Source: Anammoximicrobium sp032229885 (lineage in GTDB: Bacteria > Planctomycetota > Planctomycetia > Pirellulales > Pirellulaceae). Taken from it: DNA of 17,764 nt. The stretch is from assembly GCA_032229885.1 (NCBI GenBank), contig JAVYAJ010000007.1, positions 1 to 17,764 of the forward strand, read 5' to 3'. Of this stretch, positions 6,094 through 14,356 are shown in pieces (the first letter of the stretch is position 1; the number at the start of each line of letters is the position of its first letter). The notes under the pieces were generated by a model, which saw nothing but the letters and a program-made list of their open reading frames with translations, ran no database searches and was not told where the DNA came from. Position numbers and translations under genes: made by a program.

Positions 6094-7887
6094 TCACGCT
6101 TCGAGATTTTCGAAACGCCCCTCGGCCTTCCATCGCAAACCGGCGATACGGACCATCAGCAACAGGAAGGCCAGAATGGTGACCAGGAACAGCAGCGACC
6201 CCAAGGCGACGGGGTTGTTGCCGACCTTTTCCACATAACCCGTCTGGTGCGCGAAGATCTGCATCCCGTCGTCCGCCGAACGGAGGACGTACTGCACGCT
6301 TCGATCTTCGCCGCGAATCTGCCACTCGGCGCCTCGCGTGCTGCGTTTGAGCGTGGCGTGGGGCGATACCGTCAATTCGTGCGCCGCGAGTTCGCGGCGA
6401 ACCGCCTCGGGAACTTCGCCATCGACCAGATGCAACATCCGTAGTTCATCGGCGGCGCCCACCGGCGTATCGCGACTGGGCAAATTGACGAAGCAAAACC
6501 CGGCAAAGATGGCCAACAGATACAAGGGCGCGACCCATTTGAGCAGCAACTGCACCACCCACGGCACGCGGATGTTGGCGCCGTGGTGCAGCTCTTCGTG
6601 GGCGCGCTGGATGCCCAGCCCCCAGCCGTACAGCAGAGCTTGAATCAGGGCAAGGGCCATGATCAGGACGCTGCCAGCCCAGAAATCAAACGTGTCCAGG
6701 GCAACCAGACCGTGGGAGAAATACAGGACGAAGCCGCTGCCCAGCGCGGACAGGACCCCGAGGATCGCCACCGAGGCGTGTCGCTTCAAGCCAAAGCCTT
6801 CTTCCAGAAAGGCGATCACCGGCTGCAACATCGAGATGCTGCTGGTGATCGCCGCCAGGAACAGCATGAAAAACCAGAGCGCGCCGATCACCTGTCCGGC
6901 AGGCATTCGCGCAAAAACGCTGGGCAGGGCGTTGAAGCCCAGCGCGAACGACGATCCGGTGAACTCGCCCGCCGCCAGGCCCAGAAAGATGAACGCCGCG
7001 GGGATCGTGATCAGGCCGCCGATGCAGACTTCGAAAAACTCGTTCATGCTGCACGACGTCAGCCCGCTGAGCGCTACGTCGTCGTCCTTGGTCAGATAGC
7101 TGGCATAGTTGATGATGATTCCGAACCCGGCCGACAAGCTGAAAAAAATCTGACCCGAGGCCGCCAGCCACGTCGCCGGGTTCAGCAGCGCCGCGGGATG
7201 CGGATTCCACATGAATCCCAGACCGCTCAACACGTTCTGATCGGGTTTGGCCGGATCCGGCGTGCCCAGCGTCAGCACGCGGATCAGCACGATGATCCCC
7301 AGCAACAGCATCAACGGCATGGCGATTTTACAGAACGTCTCGATCCCCTTGCTGACGCCGCGGTAGATCAAAATGAAATTGAAGATAAAGACCAGGATCA
7401 ACAGCCACGTACCGTGGCCGAGCGCCTCTTCGTAGATCACGCCGTTGCGATCCAGCCCCACGAACGAGCGGAAGAATCCGGTCGGGTCTTCCGTCAAAGC
7501 CGGCTCGCCGCGCATATAGGCAAAGGCATATCCCAGGCACCACGATTCGATCAGCACGTAGTACATGTAGATGACCAGCGGAATCATCAGCGCCAGGCCG
7601 CCCAGGTACTTGGCCAGCGGATGCCGCCAGACGACCGTAAAGATCGCGGGCGCCGAATTGCAGCCGCGCGCGCCAGCATACCGCCCCAGCGTCCATTCCG
7701 CCCAGCACATGGGGATGCCCAGCACCAGCAGCGAGATGAAATACGGCAGCATGAATGCGCCGCCGCCGTTCTGGGCCGCCACGCCGGGGAAACGCAAAAA
7801 ATTTCCCAGCCCGACGGCCGAGCCGGCGACGGCTAGAATCACGCCGATTCGCGAGCCCCAATGCTCGGGGCCTTGTCGTCCGCTCAC
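6094..7887 (-). CDS. sodium-dependent NSS/SNF-family symporter
   Basis: This 597-residue inner-membrane protein of the neurotransmitter:sodium symporter family imports an amino acid or similar solute with Na+. The TM1 signature AVAGSAVGLGNFLRFP (19-34), NGGGAF (40-45), the broken TM6 motif FFSLSAGFG (248-256) and TM8 SSISMLQP (349-356) match LeuT-type transporters and include the sodium/substrate backbone positions. Twelve spans are expected. It is longer than LeuT (about 515) because about 90 hydrophilic residues (469-559) are inserted between the last two spans, on the external side by family topology. The start is the GTG at 7887, since AAAGGAG lies eight bases upstream; a longer GTG start at 7932 has only a weak site. 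The substrate is unknown. The downstream small protein suggests a MetPS-like pair. Confidence 0.93.
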   Translation of the reverse strand: MSGRQGPEHWGSRIGVILAVAGSAVGLGNFLRFPGVAAQNGGGAFMLPYFISLLVLGIPMCWAEWTLGRYAGARGCNSAPAIFTVVWRHPLAKYLGGLALMIPLVIYMYYVLIESWCLGYAFAYMRGEPALTEDPTGFFRSFVGLDRNGVIYEEALGHGTWLLILVFIFNFILIYRGVSKGIETFCKIAMPLMLLLGIIVLIRVLTLGTPDPAKPDQNVLSGLGFMWNPHPAALLNPATWLAASGQIFFSLSAGFGIIINYASYLTKDDDVALSGLTSCSMNEFFEVCIGGLITIPAAFIFLGLAAGEFTGSSFALGFNALPSVFARMPAGQVIGALWFFMLFLAAITSSISMLQPVIAFLEEGFGLKRHASVAILGVLSALGSGFVLYFSHGLVALDTFDFWAGSVLIMALALIQALLYGWGLGIQRAHEELHHGANIRVPWVVQLLLKWVAPLYLLAIFAGFCFVNLPSRDTPVGAADELRMLHLVDGEVPEAVRRELAAHELTVSPHATLKRSTRGAEWQIRGEDRSVQYVLRSADDGMQIFAHQTGYVEKVGNNPVALGSLLFLVTILAFLLLMVRIAGLRWKAEGRFENLEA

Positions 7888-8270
7888 AGATGCGTCTCCT
7901 TTCCGCTGCTCGCGCAGTGGCCGCTCGGTCACTGTGCCCGTTCTTGCCGCCCGCCCGGCGCTAATCCGTCCAGCCCAAATCTGCCGCGAGCAGGCGCCTT
8001 GCCCAATCGTGATCCCCGCATGGCCATCCGCGTGGGCGGCCGCGGCGCCCGATGGTCAATCTTGCCAACGCGCGAGACGGCGTCGGTCGGGAGGCCGGCG
8101 TCGGTCGGGAGATCGGGGCGGGCGTCGGTTCTTCGCGCGGGCCGAAATACGACCGTTCACCCACGTGTGGCGAGCCAGTATACCGCCGCGGGAACCCGCG
8201 CGAAACCGGCAATCGCCGGACGAAGCCAAATCGCACAGCCGCCGCGTCGCGCGCCAACGTAGGGCGCGCC
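7888..8270. other. intergenic region upstream of symporter, short repeats
   Basis: These 383 bases hold no supported gene. A 15-bp unit GGCGTCGGTCGGGAG occurs at 8079-8093 and 8097-8111 with a partial third copy (GGCGTCGGTT) near 8120. An imperfect 18-bp palindrome (CGTAGGGCGCGCCTTACG, 8258-8275) spans the dapF stop codon and might act in termination. The symporter promoter should lie here but no clear consensus was seen. Confidence 0.6.
7896..7902 (-). promoter_or_regulatory. ribosome binding site that fixes symporter start
   Basis: On the minus strand these bases read AAAGGAG, a strong Shine-Dalgarno match, eight bases before the GTG at 7887. It favours this start over the open GTG at 7932, whose upstream bases show no comparable site. 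Confidence 0.75.
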
Positions 8271-9107
8271 TTACGAGGGCCAATCTCCTGAAAAGACTTC
8301 CACGGCGGGGCCCGTCATGTAGACGCGGTTATCGGTCTCGTCCCAATGCAGTTCGAGATCGCCGCCTCGCAGATGGTTGACGATCCGCCGCGAGGTGCGC
8401 CCCGTCAGCACGCCGGCGACGCACACCGCGCTGGCCCCGGTGCCGCAGGCCCACGTCTCGCCGGAGCCTCGCTCCCAGGTCCGTTGACGCACGCGGCCTT
8501 GGTCCACGACCTCGACGAACTCGACGTTGACGCGAGCCGGAAAATGTGGATTCACTTCGATCCGCGGGCCGTAGCCCAACACGAGCTCGTCGCTCGCCCG
8601 CTCGACGAAGATGACGCAGTGCGGGTTGCCCATCGAAACGCTGGTCACGCGAAACGTGCGTCCCGCGATCTCCAAAGGCGCGTCGATCACCGGGGTTCCC
8701 GGCAGCGTCGTCGGGATCCGAGCCGCCTCGAGGATCGGCGGCCCCATGTCGACGCGCACCGAGTCAACCCGATCGCCGGCGACGTGAACCGACAGCGGGA
8801 TCGCGCCCGCCCGTGTCTCGATCCGCAACTCGGCCTTGCGCGCGATGCCGTGGTCGTAAACATACTTGGCGACGCAGCGGATCCCGTTGCCGCACATCTC
8901 GGCCTCGGAGCCATCCGCGTTGAACATCTGCATCCGCGCGTCCGCGACCGTCGACGGCAGGATGAGGATCAACCCGTCGCCCCCCACGCCAAACCGCCGG
9001 TCCGAAATGCGCCGCGCCAATTCGGGCAGATCCGACGGCAACGCCTCGTCAAAGCCATTGACGTAGACATAATCGTTTCCGGCGCCGTGCATCTTCGTAA
9101 ATCGCAT
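8271..9107 (-). CDS. dapF: diaminopimelate epimerase
   Basis: This 278-residue cytoplasmic enzyme interconverts LL- and meso-diaminopimelate, the last step before lysine and the cross-link residue of many peptidoglycans. The N-terminus (FTKMHGAGNDY), the first catalytic cysteine in EMCGNGIRC (Cys72), the SMGNPHCVIF motif (158-167) and the second catalytic cysteine in TWACGTGASA (Cys221) are all present, and length is typical. The ATG at 9107 is preceded by GGGAG about eight bases upstream. The gene is separated by 197 bp from the upstream unknown gene, with hairpins between them, so it may have its own promoter. Nothing is missing or truncated. Confidence 0.97.
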   Translation of the reverse strand: MRFTKMHGAGNDYVYVNGFDEALPSDLPELARRISDRRFGVGGDGLILILPSTVADARMQMFNADGSEAEMCGNGIRCVAKYVYDHGIARKAELRIETRAGAIPLSVHVAGDRVDSVRVDMGPPILEAARIPTTLPGTPVIDAPLEIAGRTFRVTSVSMGNPHCVIFVERASDELVLGYGPRIEVNPHFPARVNVEFVEVVDQGRVRQRTWERGSGETWACGTGASAVCVAGVLTGRTSRRIVNHLRGGDLELHWDETDNRVYMTGPAVEVFSGDWPS

Positions 9108-9237
9108 CGAATCTCTCCCGTCCCAAACGCAGCATCGAACTCGGCGACCGCCCGCCAGTCGGTGCGATCAAGGGCAATCGGTGTGGATCATGGGATAATC
9201 TCTTTCGACGGTGCTTTCCACCGCCGACGACCACGGC

Positions 9238-9287
9238 GGAGCGTGGCTCCTGCACAGAGGCCGTGTGGCCCGGCGGAACGCGTTCCG
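9238..9287 (-). terminator. two hairpins after the ligA-unknown gene unit
   Basis: A perfect 14-bp palindrome (CGGAACGCGTTCCG, 9274-9287) lies 17 bases past the stop of the gene ending at 9305. It is followed by a GGAGC-GTG-GCTCC stem-loop (9238-9250). No T-tract follows, so a factor-independent terminator is unproven, but the position between genes fits a transcript end. Confidence 0.35.
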
Positions 9288-9304
9288 TCGCTCGTCGCGC
9301 AGCC

Positions 9305-9877
9305 TTAGGCTTCGTCGGTCTTCGCGGGCGCGCCCTTAAAGATCACGGTCTGGCCGGTTTTGGTGCAAGTCAGCGCTAGGGTGTCGCGCGTCAGGTCCAA
9401 GTCTTCGCCTCGCAAGCCCTGCCAGGCGGCCAGGTATTGCAGGGTTCCGCTTTTGTCCTGCTTTCGTTTCGTCTCGACACCGCCCCGCCAAGCCAACATG
9501 ACCAGCTCGCCGCTCTTGGCTCGAGCCGCCAACTCGGGTTCGTCCACCGCCTTTTGGCGGCCGCGTTCCCAGCACCAGATCAGGCCCCGGTCCGGTCCCT
9601 TCCAGCGTTCGTCCCAGCTCAATCCTGCGCGGATGGGCTCGTCGATGGAACGTCTCAGCAGCACGCTCATGTCTATCACTCGTCGGTTGTGATGGCCGTA
9701 CGTCGGCGCGCCCCAGTCCCAATCTGGTCCGCGTTCGATGCGTCGAATCTCGCCTCGCGCTGTTCGGTTGGGAACAGGCTCGTCTAAAACGGTTGCCCTA
9801 TCCTCGAACAGACGCGTGCTCGCCGTGAAGCCTTTCAGGGCCACGGCCGCACACGGACGCTGGCGGGCGGCAGGCAT
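9305..9877 (-). CDS. hypothetical protein, coupled to ligA
   Basis: This 190-residue protein is not recognised. Codon choice through most of the frame looks coding. Residues 45-65 are rich in Trp, Arg and Asp (RRIERGPDWDWGAPTYGHHN), the middle contains GLSWDERWKGPDRGLIWCWERG, and the C-terminus is mixed charged (AAWQGLRGEDLDL). No signal peptide, membrane span or metal-binding motif is evident, so a soluble protein is likely. The ATG at 9877 lies 4 bp after the ligA stop, with GGGTGA as a possible ribosome site, suggesting translational coupling. A TTG start at 9892 would overlap ligA, and an internal ATG at 9670 is a shorter alternative. Co-transcription with ligA does not by itself prove a DNA-repair role. 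Confidence 0.7.
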   Translation of the reverse strand: MPAARQRPCAAVALKGFTASTRLFEDRATVLDEPVPNRTARGEIRRIERGPDWDWGAPTYGHHNRRVIDMSVLLRRSIDEPIRAGLSWDERWKGPDRGLIWCWERGRQKAVDEPELAARAKSGELVMLAWRGGVETKRKQDKSGTLQYLAAWQGLRGEDLDLTRDTLALTCTKTGQTVIFKGAPAKTDEA

Positions 9878-9881
9878 CGGT

Positions 9882-11891
9882 TCACCCGCCAAGCAGTCGT
9901 TCGAACGCGGCCTCGTCGAGGATCGGCACGCCCAACTCGCGGGCCCGCTCCAGCTTGCTGCCGGCTTTGTCGCCCGCCACGACGTAATCCGTGTTCTTCG
10001 AGACGCTCGACGCGGCGCGACCGCCTCGCTGACGGATCAGGTCTTCGATTTCGTCACGGCTGTACTTGGTCAGCGTCCCCGTGACGACCAGTGTCTTGCC
10101 GGCGAGCGGGCTGGCGGCTGTGTCCGCCGCCGGCGGCAGCGCGCTCATCGCCACCCCGACCGCGCGCAGCTCGTCGATCGTGCGGCGACCGTGTTCGCCG
10201 TGCAGGAAATCATGCACGCTGCCGGCGATGATTTCGCCGATCTCGTTGATCTGCGCCAAACGCGACGGGTCGGCCCGCGCCAGTTCGTCCATGTCCTGGA
10301 AGTTTTCGGCCAGCACGGCGGCGACGCGCGGGCCGACATGCCGGATGGACAGCGCGGTCAACAGCCGTGCTAGGCCGCGTCCTTTGCTGGCCATCACGCC
10401 GTTTTTGCCGTTCAGCAGGGCGTCCGCCGATTTGTCAGCCACGCGATCGAGGGCGGTGAGCTGATCTGTCGTCAGCCGGTACAGATCGGCGAACGTCCGC
10501 ACCAGTCCGGCGTCGACCAGTTGGTCGATCAGCGCCTCGCCCAAGCCGTCGATGTTCATGCTGTTCCGGGCGGCAAAGTAGCGCAGACGCTCCTTCAACT
10601 GGGCCGGACACGCCACGTTCGGGCAGCGAATGTAGACCCCGCCCTCGTCCTTGACCAACGCGGCGCCGCAGACCGGACAGGCGGTGGGAAACTCGTAAAC
10701 GGGCAGCTCGCCCATCCGCTCGTGCTTCTCGACGCGGACGATGTGCGGGATAATCTTTCCTGCTTTTTCGACGACCACCACGTCCTGCTCGCGAATGTCT
10801 TTGCGCTGGATCTCCTCGGCGTTGTGCAGGCTGGCGCGGCTGACCGTGGTGCCGGCCAGCAGGACGGGTTCGAGCTCGGCGACCGGCGTGATCGCGCCGG
10901 TCTTGCCGACCTGGACGCGGATCGTCGTCAGGCGGGTCGTCGCCTCGTACTTCTCCCATTTGTAGGCCACGACCCAGCGCGGGTATTTCGATGTGGCGCC
11001 GAGCCGCTTTCGCTGGGCGAAGTCGTTGACTTTGAGCACCAGCCCGTCCACCTCGAAGTCCAGTTCGTGCAGGCGTTCGATCATGCGATCGCAGTGTTCG
11101 ACGGCGGCCGCAAACGTGGAAAAGCACTCGGTCAGCGGCGTGGGCTGTAGGCCGTACTGGCTGATCTGGCGGAGAAACTCGGTGTGGCTCGTCGCTTGCA
11201 GACCCTCGCAGTATCCGGTCCCGTGGCACAGCACGCGGAGCGGCCGTTCCGCGGAAATCCGCGGATCCAGCAGGCGCATCGCCCCGGCAGCCAGGTTTCG
11301 CGTATTGGCGAACGGCGGCTGGCCGGCGGCGCGCTGCCGCTGGTTCAAGGCCACCAGATCCGAGTTGGTCATGTAGACCTCGCCGCGAACCTCCAGCACC
11401 GGCGGCACGTCGCGCCCGGTCAGCCGCAGCGGGACGTTGCCGATGGTGCGAATGTTGTGCGTGATGTCGTCGCCCACCACCCCGTTGCCGCGCGTCGCGG
11501 CGCGGACGAGCGCGCCGTCTTCGTAGATGATCGCGACGGCCGCCCCGTCGATCTTCAGCTCGACCACCCACTCGATCTGCTCGCCCGGCAACAGCCGGGC
11601 CGTGCGCGCCCCGAATTCGTACAGCTCCTGCGTGTTGTACGTGTTCTCGATCGACAGCATCGGCACGCGATGCGGGACCGGGCTCAGCTCGGGAACCGGT
11701 TGATCGCCGATGCGCTGCGTCGGACTGTCCGGTGTGATCAACGCAGGGTGCTCGGCCTCGAGCGCCACCAGCCGCTGCATCAGCCGATCGTATTGCAGAT
11801 CGCTGATCTCCGGACAGTTTTCCACGTAGTACTTGCGATCGTGGCCGCGAATCTCGTCGCGCAGTCGTTCGATTTCTTGTTGCGGAGTCAT
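9882..11891 (-). CDS. ligA: NAD+-dependent DNA ligase LigA
   Basis: This 669-residue enzyme seals nicks in DNA during replication and repair using NAD+. Visible in order are the Ia domain with HDRKYYVENCPEISDLQYD (17-35), the adenylation motif ELKIDG with nucleophile Lys113, further nucleotidyltransferase motifs (EVRGEVYM 167-174, EVDGLVLKVND 280-290), the OB-fold, a four-Cys zinc finger (Cys405, 408, 423, 428), helix-hairpin-helix repeats (about 445-565) and a C-terminal BRCT domain (about 595-669). Length is typical and all key residues are intact. The ATG at 11891 overlaps the aroA stop in ATGA, so translation is likely coupled. The frame remains open upstream through aroA, but that part is a shadow. 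Confidence 0.98.
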   Translation of the reverse strand: MTPQQEIERLRDEIRGHDRKYYVENCPEISDLQYDRLMQRLVALEAEHPALITPDSPTQRIGDQPVPELSPVPHRVPMLSIENTYNTQELYEFGARTARLLPGEQIEWVVELKIDGAAVAIIYEDGALVRAATRGNGVVGDDITHNIRTIGNVPLRLTGRDVPPVLEVRGEVYMTNSDLVALNQRQRAAGQPPFANTRNLAAGAMRLLDPRISAERPLRVLCHGTGYCEGLQATSHTEFLRQISQYGLQPTPLTECFSTFAAAVEHCDRMIERLHELDFEVDGLVLKVNDFAQRKRLGATSKYPRWVVAYKWEKYEATTRLTTIRVQVGKTGAITPVAELEPVLLAGTTVSRASLHNAEEIQRKDIREQDVVVVEKAGKIIPHIVRVEKHERMGELPVYEFPTACPVCGAALVKDEGGVYIRCPNVACPAQLKERLRYFAARNSMNIDGLGEALIDQLVDAGLVRTFADLYRLTTDQLTALDRVADKSADALLNGKNGVMASKGRGLARLLTALSIRHVGPRVAAVLAENFQDMDELARADPSRLAQINEIGEIIAGSVHDFLHGEHGRRTIDELRAVGVAMSALPPAADTAASPLAGKTLVVTGTLTKYSRDEIEDLIRQRGGRAASSVSKNTDYVVAGDKAGSKLERARELGVPILDEAAFERLLGG

Positions 11892-13195
11892 GCTCGTCGC
11901 GGTCCGGTCTCGGGCGATTGCTCGGCCAGTGAGCCGAGGTCGTCGAAATAGCGGGGATAGGTCTTTTCCGTACAGCCGGGATTCAGGATCGCGACGCCGG
12001 GCGTCCGCAAGCCGACCAAGGCCAGACTCATCGCCATCCGATGATCGTCGTAGGTCTCGATCGCCGCGCCGCGCAGCGGGGCCGGCGTGATCCGCAATCC
12101 GTCGGGCAGCTCGTCGACCCGGGCGCCGAGCCGCCGCAGTTCGCGGGCCAGATCGCCGATGCGATCGGTCTCCTTGTGGCGGATATGTCCGACCCCGGTG
12201 ATCGTCGTCGGCCCGTCGGCGAACAGGGCTACGGCCGCCAACGTCAACACCGTGTCGCTGATCGCGTTCATATCGACGTCGATCCCGCGCAGCGGGCCGC
12301 CGGTCACGGTCACGTCGTCCGAACCGTAGGCGACGGCGCACCCCATTTGCGCTAGGCATTCGCAGAACGCCACGTCGCCTTGCAGCGCGTCGCGGTTCAG
12401 GCCGGTCACGCGGACTCGACCGCCCGTGATCGCCGCCGCCGCCCAAAAATAGCTCGCGGCCGAGGCGTCCGGCTCGATCGCGTAATCGCGGCCCGCGTAG
12501 CGCTGGCCCGCGGCGAGCTGCAGGCGATCCAGGCGGCTCGCGTCGGCGCGGACGCCAAAGGCCGCCATCACGGCCAGCGTCATCCGCACGTACGGTTGCG
12601 ACACCAGCGGACCGACCACCTCGATCGACACCTCGCGACGCGCATACGGCGCGACCATCAGCAGACTGCTCAAAAACTGGCTGGATACGTTCCCTTGGAT
12701 CCGGGCGAGGCCGCCCGGCAAGCCGTCCGCATGGACCGCGACGGGTGGACAGCCGTTGTCCAGTTCCGCGCGGACGTCGGCCCCCAACTGACGAAGCCCC
12801 TCGATCAAGTCCTGGATGGGGCGCTGGCGCATCCGCGGCACGCCGTCCAAGCGAAACCGCCCCGACCCGAGCGTGGTCAGCGCCGTCAGAAAGCGGATCG
12901 ACGTGCCGCTGTTGGCCAGGAACAGCTCGGCCTCGCCCACCGGGATCCGACCGGCACAGCCGCTGACCGTCAGTTCGGACCCGTCGGCGCTGACCCGTAC
13001 GTCGATCCCCAGCCGCTGCAACGACTCGATCATCACCCGCGTGTCTTCGCTGTCCAGCGCCCCGACAAGCCGCGAGGAGCCATCGGCCAGGGCCGCGCAG
13101 ATCAGCGCGCGATTGGTGACGCTCTTCGACCCCGGCGGCCGGATCGTGCCGGACAACGGGCCGCGGGGCTGGATGTTCAGTCGATCGATCGCCAT
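11888..13195 (-). CDS. aroA: 3-phosphoshikimate 1-carboxyvinyltransferase (EPSP synthase)
   Basis: This 435-residue enzyme joins phosphoenolpyruvate to shikimate-3-phosphate in aromatic amino-acid synthesis. Family motifs are PGSKSVTNRA (21-30), NSGTSIRF (95-102), GVPRMRQRPI (118-127), EPDASAASYFW (241-251), NAISDT with Asp314 as the likely catalytic Asp, RHKETDRI (339-346) and DDHRMAMS (383-390). The Gly corresponding to E. coli Gly96 is present (Gly97), while the position of Pro101 is Phe102; NSGT-type loops also occur in class II enzymes. The start at 13195 has GGAG 12 bases upstream, which is weak. Its stop overlaps the ligA start. Confidence 0.97.
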   Translation of the reverse strand: MAIDRLNIQPRGPLSGTIRPPGSKSVTNRALICAALADGSSRLVGALDSEDTRVMIESLQRLGIDVRVSADGSELTVSGCAGRIPVGEAELFLANSGTSIRFLTALTTLGSGRFRLDGVPRMRQRPIQDLIEGLRQLGADVRAELDNGCPPVAVHADGLPGGLARIQGNVSSQFLSSLLMVAPYARREVSIEVVGPLVSQPYVRMTLAVMAAFGVRADASRLDRLQLAAGQRYAGRDYAIEPDASAASYFWAAAAITGGRVRVTGLNRDALQGDVAFCECLAQMGCAVAYGSDDVTVTGGPLRGIDVDMNAISDTVLTLAAVALFADGPTTITGVGHIRHKETDRIGDLARELRRLGARVDELPDGLRITPAPLRGAAIETYDDHRMAMSLALVGLRTPGVAILNPGCTEKTYPRYFDDLGSLAEQSPETGPRRA

Positions 13196-13295
13196 GGATG
13201 TGCAAGTCTCCGGGTGATAGCCCCCTGGCGGACGGCCGGTGACACGGGTTGGCTAAGCGGGCCAAGCCTGCGGACAAGCGCGGCTGGTCGGGCGT

Positions 13296-14102
13296 TCACG
13301 GCGCATTCCCCACGACTTTTTCAACAAGTCGGCGGTCGAAATAGTTGATGGACATGCCCGCGTCGATCACGATCGATTGCGCGGTGATCCCCGATGACCG
13401 CGGGCTCAAGAGAAAGGCGGCTACGTTGGCGACCTCCTGCGTCTGGACGGCTTGGCCGCGCGGGATGACCTGTTCCGCGTACAGGTACGAGTCCACATAG
13501 CCGGGGATGCCGGCCGAGGCCGAGGTCTTCAGCAGCCCCGGCGCGACCGCGTTGAAACGGACCCGCGAGAAACGGCTGAACGACTTGGCGAGAAAGGCCA
13601 GCGACGAATCGAGCGCGGCCTTGATCGGCGCCATGAACCCGTAATTCTCGCTGGCCATCCGTGTGGTCGAGATCGAGATCGTCACCACCGAGGCGTCCGG
13701 ATCCAGCAGCTCTTTGACCGCGTCGCACAGGCGGATCAGCGAATAGCACGAGATGTCCATGGCTTGCAGAAACTGCCGCCGTCCGGTCTCGTGAAACGGG
13801 CGCATGCCGTCCGCATAGTCCGCGAAGGCCAGCGAATGCACCAGGCCGTGAAACGGGCCGCCGCGCGCGGTCAGGTCGTCTCGAAGTCGCTCGATCTGAT
13901 CCTCGCGTTCGACGTCGCAGACGTAGATCTCGCCTGCCGCGGTCAGACGGACCACACGCTCGCGCGTCTCCGCGTTCTGGACGACGTAGACAACCCGAGC
14001 CCCGACCTCCTCCAACGTCCGGGCGATGGCATACGCCACGCTCTTGCGGTTGGCGACGCCGAACACCAGGATCGTCTTGCCTGCCAATTCCAGAAAATCC
14101 AT
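13296..14102 (-). CDS. fabI: enoyl-[acyl-carrier-protein] reductase (NADH), FabI-like
   Basis: This 268-residue SDR-fold enzyme reduces the enoyl-ACP double bond in the last step of fatty-acid elongation. It has the FabI-type cofactor motif GVANRKSVAYAIA (15-27), HSLAFADYADG (89-99), the catalytic pair Tyr154 and Lys161 with six residues between them as in FabI, and a KTSASAGI segment (IRTLAASGI in E. coli). Ten residues before Tyr154, where E. coli has the conserved Tyr146, this protein has Ile144. The start at 14102 (MDFLELAGKT) gives the standard N-terminus with a short AGG site nearby; the frame extends to 14189 but that part is not FabI-like. It is 100 bp from aroA and 254 bp from the MoxR gene. 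Confidence 0.92.
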   Translation of the reverse strand: MDFLELAGKTILVFGVANRKSVAYAIARTLEEVGARVVYVVQNAETRERVVRLTAAGEIYVCDVEREDQIERLRDDLTARGGPFHGLVHSLAFADYADGMRPFHETGRRQFLQAMDISCYSLIRLCDAVKELLDPDASVVTISISTTRMASENYGFMAPIKAALDSSLAFLAKSFSRFSRVRFNAVAPGLLKTSASAGIPGYVDSYLYAEQVIPRGQAVQTQEVANVAAFLLSPRSSGITAQSIVIDAGMSINYFDRRLVEKVVGNAP

Positions 14103-14290
14103 CCTGTGACCTATCTCGCTGTGTCGATGCGCTGGGCGGATCGCCATATTGCCGCGCGGGGCGTGCGCGGCGCCGCGCCGCTCGACCACGCGGTGTCGAT
14201 CCGCGCAATCTCGTGCCAGCCAACCCCGCGCCGTGTCGAACTGCGCGGCGACGCGTCTGCATCAGTGTCTGCGCTGCCTCTGCTCAGCGC

Positions 14291-14346
14291 CGTCGCAGCC
14301 TGCCGTCGCAGCCCACCGTCGCAGCCTGCCGGCATCGTCCTGCCGG
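14291..14346. repeat. 13-bp tandem repeat and hairpin after the MoxR gene
   Basis: Three adjacent 13-bp units run from 14291 to 14329: CGTCGCAGCCTGC, CGTCGCAGCCCAC and CGTCGCAGCCTGC. They abut a stem-loop CCGGCA-TCGTCC-TGCCGG (14329-14346) that lies 11 bases past the MoxR stop codon and may be a weak terminator. The remainder of the 254-bp gap up to the fabI start shows no gene. Confidence 0.85.
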
Positions 14347-14356
14347 TGTCGGCGTC

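Noticed and set aside
8258..8275. Palindrome at the dapF stop as a rho-independent terminator
   Set aside because: The palindrome is imperfect, has almost no loop and no following T-tract.
11892..13277. Upstream extension of the ligA frame through aroA
   Set aside because: It is an Arg/Gly-rich antiphase shadow of aroA; LigA homology begins exactly at the ATG at 11891.
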